From assembly GCA_036250195.1 (NCBI GenBank), contig JAVHZZ010000017.1, forward strand, positions 1,736,001-1,800,000: DNA of 64,000 nucleotides, read 5' to 3'. This DNA is from Mixophyes australis (lineage: Eukaryota > Chordata > Amphibia > Anura > Limnodynastidae). The translations under genes and the position numbers were made by a program. The notes under the pieces were generated by a model. It made no database searches and had not been told where the DNA came from. It saw only the letters and a list, made by a program, of their open reading frames with translations. Each line of letters begins with the position of its first letter. Within the stretch, counting starts at the first letter, position 1. Shown here piece by piece: positions 45,191 through 58,530 of this stretch.

Positions 45191-45744
45191 GGGGCTCATT
45201 TAGAGTTAGACGTAGGTCATTGTTTGCATAAAATGTGTATTTTCATACTGCAATCATTCCAAAATCCAGAAAGTATATGTCCATATATAGAGTTATTTAT
45301 ATCGCTGACATCCGTCCGCCTTTGTCTGGAAAAGCAGAATAAGGATGTGCAGGGACTAGCATGCATGGGCTGAGCACAGTATGGGTGGGTTCATGTAATT
45401 GTAACATAACATCTGCAAATACGCCTTTTAGGGCTCGAACCTCATGCAGGTATTAGATTTTTGGTGCAGGTATATGATGATGACTATCAGCCCTATTTAG
45501 CTGTTTCTAATTTGCTGATTGAGTATTGCGTAATTGACATTTCCATTTTTAATTACATTTTATATCTGCACCCCACTGTATCGGGGGGGGGGGGGGGGGG
45601 GCAGACCTACACTGGTCACAAAGAAACTGTTTTTGAGCTGCAGGCGTCTTGAGACTCAACATCAATGAGTAAATCCACTTTTTTGTGTACATTATTTCCA
45701 ACGTACGTTTGGTGCGCAAATGCGTCCAACTCTGAATAAGCCCC
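45191..45744. mobile_element. MITE, ggggcttattcagagttggac type, 554 bp
   Basis: Terminal inverted repeats GGGGCTCATTTAGAGTTAGACG and the complement of CGTCCAACTCTGAATAAGCCCC, flanked by ATT on both sides (45188-45190, 45745-45747), a 3-bp duplication as in PIF/Harbinger. It contains an 18-bp poly-G run at about 45584. Confidence 0.75.
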
Positions 45745-46290
45745 ATTATGTCTTTATTGTACTAGTTATGATTTTGTTGTATATGTTGTTATGTGTACAC
45801 TGTGCATGTGGTTATTTTACCATTTCCATGCAATACATTTCTAATGAAAGAATTGTGTCTGTGTTTTTCTTCTTACTGTAGCAATAACTAGATATTTATG
45901 TGGATAAGAATTTCCCTTGCTATGGGCATATTTCAAAAGAGCTTTATTCACTACACAGAGAGAGAGGGATGCAACACTTTTTATTGTAGCTATTTGTTTG
46001 ACTGTACAAGTCAGCTTCCCTTAGGCAAAATAGATGTACACTGGGACCAGTACCTGTGCAATACCTGTCATCAATACCAATTGCAAAATCAGGACAATTT
46101 AAGCCAATTGCCAATCCACTCAAACCATGCACAGTTTGCCAAGAGTTCCCCCCGATCAGCCCAAACACCTTTCCTAGTAGGTTCAGCCTATTTGACCAAC
46201 ACAAATTGTGACTGTTCAAGGAAAGGTAGGTGAGGTCTAAGGTTAAGGCAGCTCAGGGGTTATGGCTGCCCTCCCACCTCCTCCAGGTTA
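45745..46290. other. Unassigned; short open frame 45898-46233
   Basis: A 111-codon frame starting with an ATG at 45898 has no recognisable domain and no conserved partner in the window. Probably chance. Confidence 0.3.
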
Positions 46291-46295
46291 ATCTT

Positions 46296-46670
46296 GGTCC
46301 TGCTCAGAATGTGGGAAATGTTTTCCTAAAATATTACTTCTTAAGTATCAGAGAAGTCATAACGTAAAGAAACCATATTACAGAATGTTGGAAATATTTA
46401 GCACATAATTCACTTCTTGTTGCGCACCATACAGGAGAAAGACCATGTCATACAGGAGAGATATTCTTGCTCTGAATGTGGTAAATGTTTTACACATATT
46501 CCAAATTGTTAAATATCAGAGAAATCACTTAGGGAACAGCCAAATTCATGTGCTGATGTAGGAAAGGGTTTCAAAGTAATTCAGAAAGGTATTGTATGTC
46601 AGAGAAGTAATGAAGGGGAGAAACGTTATTTTATGCAATGAATATGGGCATGTTTTACAAGTTCTTGCTG
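46296..46670 (+). pseudogene. Decayed C2H2 zinc-finger exon
   Basis: CSECGKCF at the start, then three further finger remnants with QRS and GEK linker traces (a TGCTCTGAATGTGGTAAATG unit at about 46470, the last ending near 46665). Frames are broken repeatedly. It resembles the multi-finger exons abundant in frog zinc-finger clusters. Confidence 0.75.
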
Positions 46671-46960
46671 TCTGGATGTCCCATGTGGCTATAAATGAGG
46701 TTGGGATTTCCTGCAATGGGTTGGCAGTGGTCTTCTCCTGGGCCTGCTGTGGTGTTGGTAGGAGCAAGAAAGGGAACATGCTGGCAGTTTATTGATGGCC
46801 AATGTATGTGGCCCCATGCAGACTCAGACATGAATGTTCAGCTGTGGTGGAGGGCAGCCGCTTGCTAAGTGTTTTCAAGATCGGAAGACAGTTCAGGCAT
46901 GGGAAACCTGCTTGAAAAAGACATAAATTAAATATAGATACAAAGCATCCCTGACTTAGG
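46671..46960. other. No gene identified
   Basis: May include decayed 5' sequence of the retroelement relic that follows. Confidence 0.3.
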
Positions 46961-46974
46961 AGACATCCAGACAG

Positions 46975-47330
46975 GGAGGCAGCATTATTATTGGAGAATG
47001 GGTTTAAGAATGTTTTTAGAGTTCCTTATAGGGAGTCCAAAGAGTTGAAACTGTACGGATATTTGATGTCAGCCATGCATTATGCACTGTAAATGGTCCC
47101 TGAAACAAAGCCCAGAATATTCAGCCTGATTCATCATTTGTCAATTCCAAAGAAAGATTCGGTGACTAATGGGATCAGTAAGGAGACATGTTCTGCATCA
47201 TACACCTCACTTGATGCGGCCATTCTGTAAGAGGCATCTACCTGAAGCTTTCACCTCCTTAAAAGAGTGGGTGCTAAGGGGGGAAATGGGAATCAAGTCA
47301 GTTATCCACTATCTGGACATTTTTCTTTTC
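46975..47330 (+). pseudogene. Ngaro/DIRS reverse transcriptase relic
   Basis: Reads FKNVFRVPYRESKELKLYGY, then KPRIFSLIHHLSIPKKDSVT and ETCSASYTSLDAAIL, the N-terminal RT blocks of DIRS-type elements (RLIHHLS, CSVSYxSFDxAV). In-frame stops are present. Probably the same old insertion as the recombinase relic at 49137-49450, split by later elements. Confidence 0.7.
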
Positions 47331-47839
47331 ATGTGACGAGACCAGCGTCTTATGAAAACCTATAATGAATGGGGATAGTATTGGGACAGTCATGCTCCTC
47401 AGATTTTGATGATCAGTGTCAGGACACCAGGGCATTAGAGTCAAGGCCCACAGAGTAGCCCTGGTACCTTGGTGTTCTTTGGATCACGCAGACAAAGAGG
47501 AGTGGTAGCTATAATAGTACCTTTATTACAGAAGGTGCAAACACAACTGTAACACAATAACTATATTAAATCGCCAACATCTAAAAACCTCCCCCACACA
47601 TCCCCAGATAAAGATATGAGGAACCGTTACATATGTTTAAACAGTATTTCTTTGGCCGGGCTAAGTTGTAAAAAAGTCTCTGGTCCTGATGCTTTTGTCA
47701 CAATAGCTCAGTACTCAGGTCTTCCAGATTCCTCCGATTTCTACACTTCTAGGCTTGCTGGTCCTGGCCTCTCGGCCTTATGCTCACTACCGAGATGTTA
47801 GCAGCCTGGACCCCTGTCACCCTACTCCTGTAGGCACAC
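47331..47839. other. No gene identified
   Basis: Decayed sequence between retroelement relic and MITE. Confidence 0.3.
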
Positions 47840-47842
47840 CAG

Positions 47843-48018
47843 GGGGTAAATGTATCAAGCTGAGAGTTTTCCGGCGGGTTTGAAAAACCAATCAGATTCT
47901 AGCTATCATTTATTTAGTGCATTCTACAAAATGAAAGCTAGAATCTGATTGGTTGCAATAGGCAACATCTCCACTTTTCAAACCCGCCGGAAAACTCTCA
48001 GCTTGATACATTTACCCC
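47843..48018. mobile_element. 176-bp MITE with long perfect inverted repeats
   Basis: GGGGTAAATGTATCAAGCTG... and its complement, with inner ctagaatctgattggttgca arms. Flanked by CAG at 47840-47842 and 48019-48021, a 3-bp duplication fitting PIF/Harbinger MITEs. Confidence 0.9.
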
Positions 48019-48021
48019 CAG

Positions 48022-48687
48022 ATGTGCAGACGCACAAGCAGCTCCCATTGGGGCAGAGTTATACTGTTGCACCATGTTCAGCCAGAGATGTGCCTAGATG
48101 TAAAATTGTAATCAGGACACACGTTGGAGCTGGTAGGAGACAGATCTTCAATACCAAGCTCAGGATATCCAATAAACAACCCTTGGTCTCCTTGCAGGCT
48201 CTTTTTAAACAGTTCAGAATACCCACAGGTGAAATCCCGTCCTGTAAGGTTATCCCAAGTCCGTACAGAATGCCATTGGCTCCCAAATCAGGGGTTGGAT
48301 ATGGGAGTGGAGAGAAGTCATCCCCACATGGGTTTCCCCCCAGCTGGTCTAGTGCATAGTAGTCTGACACAGTCCTAGAGAGAACAATAGAGTAGCAAAC
48401 TGGTTACTGCAGGGCTTAATCCCAGATGATGAATAGCAACTTCCTGTTTTAATCCCTTCTATACATTTATGTTGTGAAAGGGGCTCCAGCTGCTCCAGAC
48501 TTCCTGTCCTCACTGAGGGAGGGGGTAACTGGCCAGGATATAGTACAGCAGACAATTTGTAGTCCAAATAAGGCACATGGAGCCCACCTGGATATATTTA
48601 TGAACCTGCAGTTTTAGTCCATTGACTCTTCATTCAGAACCATATTATGAAATCCATATACTTCAACCAAATGAATCCACAGAGTCT
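48022..48687. other. No gene identified
   Basis: Open frames of 75-136 codons on both strands without recognisable features. Confidence 0.3.
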
Positions 48688-49136
48688 TTATTATTATTAT
48701 TATCGTTTATTTGTAAGGCGCCACATGGTTTCCGCAGCGCCGTACACAGTGCAAACAGTAGACCATACAGGGCAAAACAGTACAGAACATTAAACATAAA
48801 ATACCAATACTTCGTAAACTCCGGGCAGGCAAATACAGTAGAGACGGAGTGGAAGAACAGGTATGGAGACAGGAGGAAAGAGGGCCCTGCTCATACGAGC
48901 TTACATCCTAAGGGAGGGTGAACAGAATCAGGCACAGAAGGGAGCCAGTGAGGCAAAGGGGAGAACCGAAGAGATGAGAGGTTAAGTGGATGGTTGGTAG
49001 GCCTTAAGAAAAAGGTGAGTTTTAAGTGCCCGTTTGAAGGAGCACAGGTTGGGTGAGAGAAGGATGGAGCGAGGGAGGTCATTCCAGTGAAGGGGGGCAG
49101 CGCGGGAGAAGTCTTGGATTCTAGAGTGGGAATTAT
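48688..49136 (-). mobile_element. L2-like LINE 3' end (minus strand)
   Basis: An ATT microsatellite tail at 48688-48705 marks the 3' end. The minus strand encodes RT-tail remnants (FSRAAPLHWNDLPRSILLS) and a GGCGCCACATGGTTTCCGCA block typical of these elements. 5' truncated at about 49136, inserted in the decayed Ngaro copy. Confidence 0.65.
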
Positions 49137-49450
49137 ATGTGCCAAATGGGGATAACAATATATCCAAATACTAGTGACCAGATACATACCTTTGTATGGG
49201 GGGATTGTAACTGTAATCCTATCTCGGCACAATCAGCTTTTCTGTATCACTTTCAGTTTATATCTATTGTCAGACAGTGCATGGGGAAGCTGGGGGGGTC
49301 AGTGGCAGAATATGGGTTACACTCCTTCCTGATTGGGACAGCAATGGAGGCTGTCAGCTGGGGCTGAAGTGACAAGATGATTATGTATATCGGGAAATGG
49401 GAATCAAGTGGTTTCAGATCTTATGTAAAGCTCCAGTTTCTACTATAAAG
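49137..49450 (+). pseudogene. Tyrosine recombinase relic (old Ngaro/DIRS)
   Basis: EYGLHSFLIGTAMEAVSWG then IGKWESSGFRSYVK, aligning with YGTHSFRIGAAT...GRWKS...RYVR of the younger elements. The conserved Arg of H-x-x-R is Leu, and a TGA follows SWG. Clearly non-functional. Confidence 0.8.
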
Positions 49451-49465
49451 ATTTAATAAAAGGAG

Positions 49466-49870
49466 GTAGGAGATGTATTTCCAATTTGGAAAATCCCTCC
49501 ACCTCTACCCCAGTCCCTCTCCCTTCTCCCCCTCATCATAAAAAATTAAAAAATAAAACAGCAGTTTGTTCTATTTGTTATATATATCCAACCTTACATG
49601 GTCTATCTTTGGTACGGGAAAAGTCCTCACTTGTACACTCACCACGTAGGCCGTTAATTCCCAACTACCAATTGGAATGTGACATAGAATATAATCTATA
49701 TTTCTATAGTCATTTGTATTTTTGCTTTGTTTTGTTTTATTTCATTTTTTGTTTCCTCTCCGATTTTTAGATTGTGTAACCTTGGTTCTTATTTAATGTC
49801 AACAACATGTACGGTTGTGCTGTATATTGATATCTATCTGCTGTTACAAATAAAAAGTTAAAAGAAAAGG
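49466..49870 (+). mobile_element. Possible LINE 3' UTR
   Basis: Pyrimidine-rich start and an ACAAATAAAAAGTTAAAAG end resembling L1/Tx1-type 3' ends. No coding part is visible. Confidence 0.35.
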
Positions 49871-50624
49871 AGGTAGAAGGGGGATGAGATGTTGGGGTAG
49901 AAGGTGTGAGAGACAGAAAACACTAAGATAATGTGGTGAAGGTACGAGGACATGGTGGAGTATACAGAGAGTACCCCAGGAAGAAGAGGAGAGTGGACAA
50001 GGGAATAGTCAAGGAAAATAAGATGGTAAAGTGGTGGATACCTAGTAGTATAGCTGGGAGTATGGTAGGCTCAACTTAAGGAATGTGTAATTTAATCAAT
50101 TAAGAAAGATCTAACTAAGTATTCATAATGCACAAGACGAAAGACAGAAAAAGAGTTAAAAAATGATATGTATGTAAATTAAATGATCCTTTAATGAGAA
50201 TTAATGACACAGTGCAGCAGGTGGGAAATAATATCACACAAAGAGAGTTATAGAGGCCGGATACCCTGTACCTGTTCTACTAACAACTACCACAACTACC
50301 ACTGGTAGTTCTCCTGAACATGATCTATAAATAAATGATGATGATGATCCAGCTGGAAGCAGGAAGACACAGAAGAGGAATGAAAGGCCAGTTAATGCCT
50401 TAATTTATGGTGAGTCATAATTATAGGTTATACTGATAATATTTCTCTAAATGATTAATTAGAGAATCCAATACACAATACATAATGTGATAAAAAAAAA
50501 TAGCACTTAACTTAATACATTAATAACAGCAACTCTGCAGACATGTTGCCCTGTTGGAATCGCTCATACAGAGCAGACTGGCGCAATATTCACGCATGTG
50601 GGAATCAAGGAAGGAAAAATGACT

Positions 50625-50635
<11 letters not shown>
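49871..50635. other. No gene identified
   Basis: Purine-rich then AT-rich; a short AAATAAATGATGATGATGAT segment near 50335 is another LINE-tail trace. Confidence 0.35.
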
Positions 50636-50661
<26 letters not shown>

Positions 50662-50675
50662 AATATTTAGATAAA

Positions 50676-50720
<45 letters not shown>

Positions 50721-50729
50721 GATAGATAA

Positions 50730-50770
<41 letters not shown>
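50635..50770. repeat. (AT)n microsatellites
   Basis: Three AT runs separated by short GATAAATGTG segments. Confidence 0.95.
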
Positions 50771-50774
<4 letters not shown>

Positions 50775-50930
50775 AGTTAACCCGTGCATGATACTCATGC
50801 ATTTTAGTCACTTTTAGTCACCTTTAGTCAAATCAAGCTACTTAAGGTCTTAAAAAGGTTCTTGTCATGCATTTGGACCTAGCCCAGGCCTCCTCAGGGG
50901 AAGAGCGTTAGTTCCTGACGCAAGCGGCCT

Positions 50931-53785
50931 TTTTTTTTTTTTTTTTAAATTCTTTATTTTGAATGGTCAAACAGGAAAAGGTATATACAATACGAAGTCA
51001 AAAGTTTACAAAGTATACATAGAAGGGCATTAACATTGTAATGTAGTCTAAAGAAAAAGTTTTTTTGACAACATGAGAGATACATTGACCATATTTTCCT
51101 TTTATACTTTTGTATAAATGTAAGATACAATAATGGAAAAAGTAGAATGGAAGGGGGAGGGGTGAAGGAGAATTAGGAGGGAAGGAAAAGGGAAGACCAC
51201 AAAGGTTGATGTATGAGTGTAATCGGAAAGGAGGTGAGATTATGAATGTTAGAGGGTCAGGGGATGGTGGGACGGGGACCGAATCCTGCCCGCCGCACAT
51301 GGGTCACAACGGAGTCATTAAGGGCCAGAGGGGAACAAGCGTGCTGCGAACTGCCAAGGAGCCCACACTTGGTTGAAAGCGTAACCTCTATCATGTAAAT
51401 AGTACGTAATTTCTTCCATGGCTGCTACGTGCCAGATTTGCTTTTTAAGGGCAGAGAGAGATGGAGAAGAGGTACGTTTCCAATTAAGGGCTATAAGGGA
51501 TTTAGCGGCTGTGAGGATATGTGCAATTAGTTTTCTAGAAAATTTATCAATGTCTGGGGAAGGATAAAAAAGGAGGAAGATCCAGGGGTCCTTCGCCACG
51601 GGAGCCTCAAATAGAGTGTTGATAAAGCCATGGATCGCGTCCCAGAAGGGGGTGATAACTGGGCAAGTCCACCAGATGTGTAGCATTGATCCCCTGTGGC
51701 CACAGCTCCACCAGCAGTCGGGTGACGAGGAGGGGAACATTGCGTGGAGACGGGTAGGGGTATAATACCAGCGATAATAGATTTTATAGGATGTCTCTTT
51801 TAGTTTAGTCAATATGGAGCTCTTAGCTATCCCCAGTCTCATGTCCTCCCAGGCCTCCTCATCTGGGGGGGGGGCAAATCCCTCTCCCAGTCAGCTTCAT
51901 GTGAGAGTTGTGGATGGATAGTGGATTCAAGAAAGATATTATAAAGTTGTGATATCATACCCCTATCCATAGGGTGAAGTTTGCAAAGATTTTCGAATGG
52001 GGTAAGGGGACGTAGTAGAGATTTGGGTGGTAGGGAACGTAAAAAGTGGGTAATTTGGAAGAACTCGAAAGGGTTAAGCACTCGAGCTGGGGGGGGAGGT
52101 TGGAGTTCTGCTAGCGGAAGCCACTGGCCTTGTTTAGAGAAATCTGATGGAAATTTGAGCCCGGCTTGAGTCCAATGGCGGTGTCGTACCTTGGAGAGGC
52201 CAGGAGGAAATATAGGGTTAAACCAAATGGGAGTCAGGGGGGAAAGGGCAGATGTGAGTTTCAATTTGAAGGAGTGAGAATCCCAAATCTTGATATCAAA
52301 TTTAGTGGTAGGAAGTAATTTGGATGGAGGGGGACGGTGTATAGGGGATAGACCCCATAATGAGGTGAAATCAGGGAGAGCTAAATGTGCCGCCTCTAGG
52401 TCAAGCCATGTGGAAATGGGAAGCCAGATAATATAACTTAATATCAGGTAGTCCCCTGCCTTCACTAGAGATGGGTTTTTTGAGAATGTTGAGCGAGACC
52501 CTTGGGGGCCTGTGATTCCAAATAAAACGTGTCAGAGCTTTCTGGATATTGGATAGGAGGATGGCAGGGACCGCAACTGGTAGAGTTTGGAAGAGATATA
52601 ACCATTTGGGTATGATATTCATTTTAACTGCTATGATCCTACCCAGCCATGAGATGATGAGACGGTTCCAGGATGCCAAATCGGATTGTGTTTTGGAAAA
52701 TAGAGGTGGGAAGTTTTTCTGATAGAGGAGGTCATAACGAGATGTAAGATAGATTCCCAAATATTTTATTTTCCTGGTCTGCCATTTGAATTTGAAAAAG
52801 GACCGTAACAGTTCGGCCTCCTGAGGGGGGACATGAAGCAGCATGGCCTCTGATTTTGTATAGTTTATTTTGTAATTCGATATCTCACTGTAGGTCTGGA
52901 GAATCTTAAAGAGGTTGGGGAGGGAGATGGCCGGCTGAGAAAGCGATAGCAGGACATCGTCCGCAAAAAGTGAAACCTTAGAGTTGATGTCCTCCACCTG
53001 CACGCCCGAAACGCTAGGATTAGATCAAATTTGGGAGGCCAATGGTTCAATTACTAGAGCGAAAATAAGGGGAGAGAGGGGGCAACCTTGTCTCGTACCG
53101 TTTTGAATGGATAACGAATTTGAAGGTGTGCCGTTGATCAGGACTTTAGCCGAGGGCAAGGAATACAGTGCCAGGACGCCGGTGAGAAAATCACCAGTGA
53201 AGCCAAAGGCCTCGAGAGCTGCTCTCATAAAACCCCAGGAGATCCTATCAAATGCTTTTTCAGCATCCAGAGAGAGAAGAATAGTGGGGGATCTCCTGGT
53301 GTTTGCAATGTGGATGACATCAATGGCTCTCCTGGTGTTATCTCTCGCCTGGCGCCCCGGAATGAAACCCACCTGGTCATAGTGGATCAATGATGGGAGA
53401 AATTCATTCAGGCGATTTGCCAGAATTTTAGCGTATATCTTCAGGTCCAGGTTGAGGAGGGAAATGGGTCTGTAGCTGGCGCAGTGGAGTGGGTCCTTTC
53501 CATCTTTTGGGATGACTACAATTCTGGCTTCGAGCATTTCGGGTGGGAAGGGGGTCCCTTGAAGGGCACCATTGTACAGAGAGTGCAGGTGGGGAGCAAG
53601 CAAGCCCAAAAATTTCTTGTAATAGAATGCTGTAAAGCCATCGGGGCCTGGGGATTTGCCACTTTTTTGTGACTTAATAGCGAGTTGGATTTCCTCTATT
53701 GAGATTTCTTCATTAAGCTGTTGAAGGGCTTGAGGGGATAGCTTAGGGAGTTTAGATGCAGCAAGGAAGTCTGAGATCAGTGTTG
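50931..53785 (-). mobile_element. L1/Tx1-like LINE, 5'-truncated, with target-site duplication
   Basis: The poly(A) tail appears as T16 at 50931-50946. Flanks repeat GCAAGCGGCCTTTTT on both sides (before 50946 and at about 53785-53799), a target-site duplication of about 15 bp. The insert carries the C-terminal two thirds of ORF2 with reverse transcriptase and the Cys-rich tail. Confidence 0.9.
51318..53785 (-). pseudogene. LINE ORF2 (reverse transcriptase), broken
   Basis: Minus strand: RT motifs SGKSPGPDGFTAFYY, PISLLNLDLKIYAKILANRL, LDAEKAFDRISW, NGTRQGCPLSPLIFA, the catalytic box FADDVLL (about 52967-52947), KIKYLGIYLT, then the tail RWYYTPTRLH and CWWSCGHRGSMLHIWWTC. Lesions: TGA at 53025-53027 (a likely CGA to TGA change), a frameshift between 52465 and 52401, and another at about 51840-51870 near a poly-C run. 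The endonuclease half is missing by 5' truncation. Confidence 0.9.
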
Positions 53786-54227
53786 CAAGCGGCCTTTTTA
53801 ATGTGTGTTCATGAGGTAAAATTACCTCACGAAAATGAGTTTGACCCCTCAACTCGTAAATTTAGCCTTTACTACCCCTCCCACGGGGGGAAGGAGGGGT
53901 GATGGAAGTTAACTGACTTGACTATTCTAATTTTTTTGTCAAATAATGTCAGTATACCAAATTTCAGGTCAATTGGATGAGCCCTTTCTGAGAACATAGT
54001 TTTTTCCACACACACACACACACACACACTAACGCACGCCTCTACACATGTGTGTTCATGAGGTAAAATTACCTCACCAAAATGAGTTTGAGCCCTACCA
54101 AATTTCAGCCCTTTTTGATTTTTTTTTCCCACACACACTAAGAATTTAGTAGGTCAGTGTATAACTCTGCCCAGCAGGTGGCGCTGCAACTTGTTTTTTT
54201 TTTTACACGCACAGACGCCACTAAGCA

Positions 54228-54229
54228 TT

Positions 54230-54275
<46 letters not shown>
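54228..54275. repeat. (AT)n microsatellite
   Basis: Uninterrupted TA run apart from one ATTATA break. Confidence 0.95.
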
Positions 54276-56010
<1,735 letters not shown>

Positions 56011-56317
56011 GCTCTCAGCATAATAATAATATATTGTTAGAAGATATTACCTCAGCCTTGTACACGTCCTGGATGTTGTTGTTATATATGAAAGAGTTAA
56101 AGCTGCTCTCCAGGTTGTAAAATGGCTCCTGCAAGAGTATGTGACCACGCCCCCTCTGGAACGTCACTGGTACATAACTGTAACAGCAGTATTGTGTATA
56201 GGAGACTAAGGGAAAATGGCCGCCGCTGTTCCACATTAAGGACAATGCAGTAATAAAAATTTTACTCTAGTGATAACATTGCTGCTAGTCAGCTATATGT
56301 TACGTTCATTACTAGGT

Positions 56318-56444
56318 GGTAGAGGCTAAATCCCTTTCAGATAATTCTGTGACATCACGAGGTCATGTGACTGCTGTAGTCACATGGTACACAGTGCAGG
56401 AGCTGCTGCTGGATAACTTCCTGTTCCTGTGTAGTGGAGGAAAG
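56318..56444 (+). promoter_or_regulatory. Candidate promoter and first exon (right copy)
   Basis: TGACATCACGAGGTCATGTGA and GTCACATGG motifs, ending GGAAAG|GTAAGAAGG after 56444. Paralogous to 1385-1649, but with only one of the three E-box palindromes. Confidence 0.4.
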
Positions 56445-56462
56445 GTAAGAAGGAGTTATGTG

Positions 56463-56988
56463 ATGGGGAGGGGACATGTGTGACTAAAGGTGCTGGGCAG
56501 AGAGGGGACATGTGTGACTAAAGGTGCTGGGCAGAGAGGGGACATGTGTGACTAAAGGTGCTGGGCAGAGAGGGGACATGTGTGACTAAAGGTGCTGGGC
56601 AGAGGGGACATGTGTGACTAAAGGTGCTGGGCAGAGAGGGGACATGTGTGACTAAAGGTGCTGGGCAGAGAGGGGACATGTGTGACTAAAGGTGCTGGGC
56701 AGAGAGGGGACATGTGTGACTAAAGGTGCTGGGCAGAGAGGGGACCTGTGTGACTAAAGGTGCTGGGCAGAGAGGGGACATGTGTGACTAAAGGTGCTGG
56801 GCAGAGAGGGGACATGTGTGACTAAAGGTGCTGGGCAGAGAGGGGACCTGTGTGACTAAAGGTGCTGGGCAGAGAGGGGACATGTGTGACTAAAGGTGCT
56901 GGGCAGAGAGGGGACATGTGTGACTAAAGGTGCTGGGCAGAGAGGGACATGTGTGACTAAAGCATGTGGGCAGAGGGGGCATGTGAAG
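56463..56988. repeat. 34-bp minisatellite, about 15 units (right copy)
   Basis: Same unit as 1695-2968; more uniform. Confidence 0.92.
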
Positions 56989-58069
56989 GAGAAGTCTCTT
57001 CCCCACACGGCCCCTCCTCAAACAACAATAACCTGACAACAGTTGCTAACTTTTCTCTGATATTCCCCATGACACGTATTACATGATCTTTTCCCTGACA
57101 GGCCTCCTGCCCACAATCGTGTCTCACTGCTGCCCACCAGCTTTTACCTCACAGGCCCCGCTGCCTCAATCCTGACACCTCTCTTACTTCAAAATGAAAG
57201 AGGCGCCTTTTATTTGAAAGAGGAGTAGATCCTTAGCAGTGAATGAGATAATAATACAGAGATCATTATTGCCATAGATGTTGTGGTTTTGTTTATTTAA
57301 CTGTATCTAGTCAGAGTTTAGTTAGATGATATCATTACAGGCCATTAATATAATTGCTTTTGTCACAAACTGTACATAAGATTATCAATTATCTGACAAA
57401 AATAACAATACATCCAGATTTCTATGCACTGTTTTTAGGTGGCATACTTCAGCCTTCTCACTTATCCATAACTTTAAGTTTTGCTATATTTCAGGCATTA
57501 ATTGGGGATATCAGGAACCATTGAAGGATATTGTAGGGACCAGGCGAAAGGGCCATTTAAGACATCCTAGAAGTTCACCGACACTCCTCCTGCTCTATAC
57601 TCTCTCCTGTTAGGCCTTCAGTTTAGATTAAGTGCCCAGCGGAGCAGGATATATGTCTTATTACTGGAGTGGTCTCTAAAGTCTGCAACTGAAGGCGCAC
57701 ATTGCGGATAACTGTGCAGTATTCGGAGCTGGGGGTTCAGATGTACCGTGGTAGTGCTTACGATAATGCCCCCCCTCACAATGCTGGATTTCTCTGCGGG
57801 ACCCAGCCATAGACGCTACAGAGGTTCCCAGGTAGTGATTGCAGGAATGGCCGTCACTGCTGCACAGTGCTCTGTAGTGCACAGTGCTGGAAGATAGGTT
57901 TAGCAAGTTGCTGTTGGCCACTGGAATGGCTACTTCTTAGTGTTGGGGCAGCTACATGTTTCCTTAAGGGGCCTGGGTCAGGTGGGGGTTACTGGGTATA
58001 TATAAGCCCCCACTGGGCACTGGATGTGTGGACGGTGCGTCCTTTTGTACAGCTACCAATGCATTTTTT

Positions 58070-58530
58070 CTTGTACTACAAAGCAATTTTTGTTACATAC
58101 CATCCAGACTGCTGCAACCTCCATCTTGCTGTAATGATATCTTGGTCCCCTACAGTCCATTCAAATAGTCGCTGCAGGAATAACCTCCCTACTCTCCATC
58201 ATTAATTACTGTTCTGGTACTGAAATCATCTTGTTTTCCATTTTAATTATCTTTTCATTGCAAAAGTATTTAGAGCTGTCCAATCCATTTCCACCTGTTA
58301 TATCTATTATCACAATCTGTACGTACCCACCCTCTGCTCACGTTGACGCTTTATTTTTCCTAGGTTACCTCTGCTCTCAGGACTGCGACCCTTCTTGAAT
58401 GCTGCCCCTGGAAATCTTCACAGAATGTCTGTCTGTCATGTATGGTCTCTAACTGCAGGACCCTGCTGAAAGCTCATCTGTTTACCGGACAGTTCACATA
58501 GTGCTTGTGACTTACTTCTCCCAGAGCTGC
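58070..58530 (+). pseudogene. Decayed L2-like LINE 3' region (right copy)
   Basis: Paralogue of 4061-4520, same lesions plus independent substitutions. Confidence 0.5.

Larger units (their letters stand above)
50771..54227. mobile_element. Unclassified repeat flanked by AT runs, interrupted by an L1
   Basis: Outer parts 50771-50930 (AACCCGTGCATGATACTCAT) and 53787-54227 (two tandem TGTGTTCATGAGGTAAAATT units, and a CAGCAGGTGGCGCTGCAAC segment) appear to be one element. Both ends lie in AT microsatellites. The class is not known. Confidence 0.45.

Noticed and set aside
50635..50811. 60-codon Ile/Tyr-rich frame on the minus strand
   Set aside because: Pure product of AT microsatellites.
53107..53382. 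Plus-strand open frames across the LINE
   Set aside because: Antisense to clear reverse-transcriptase motifs on the minus strand.
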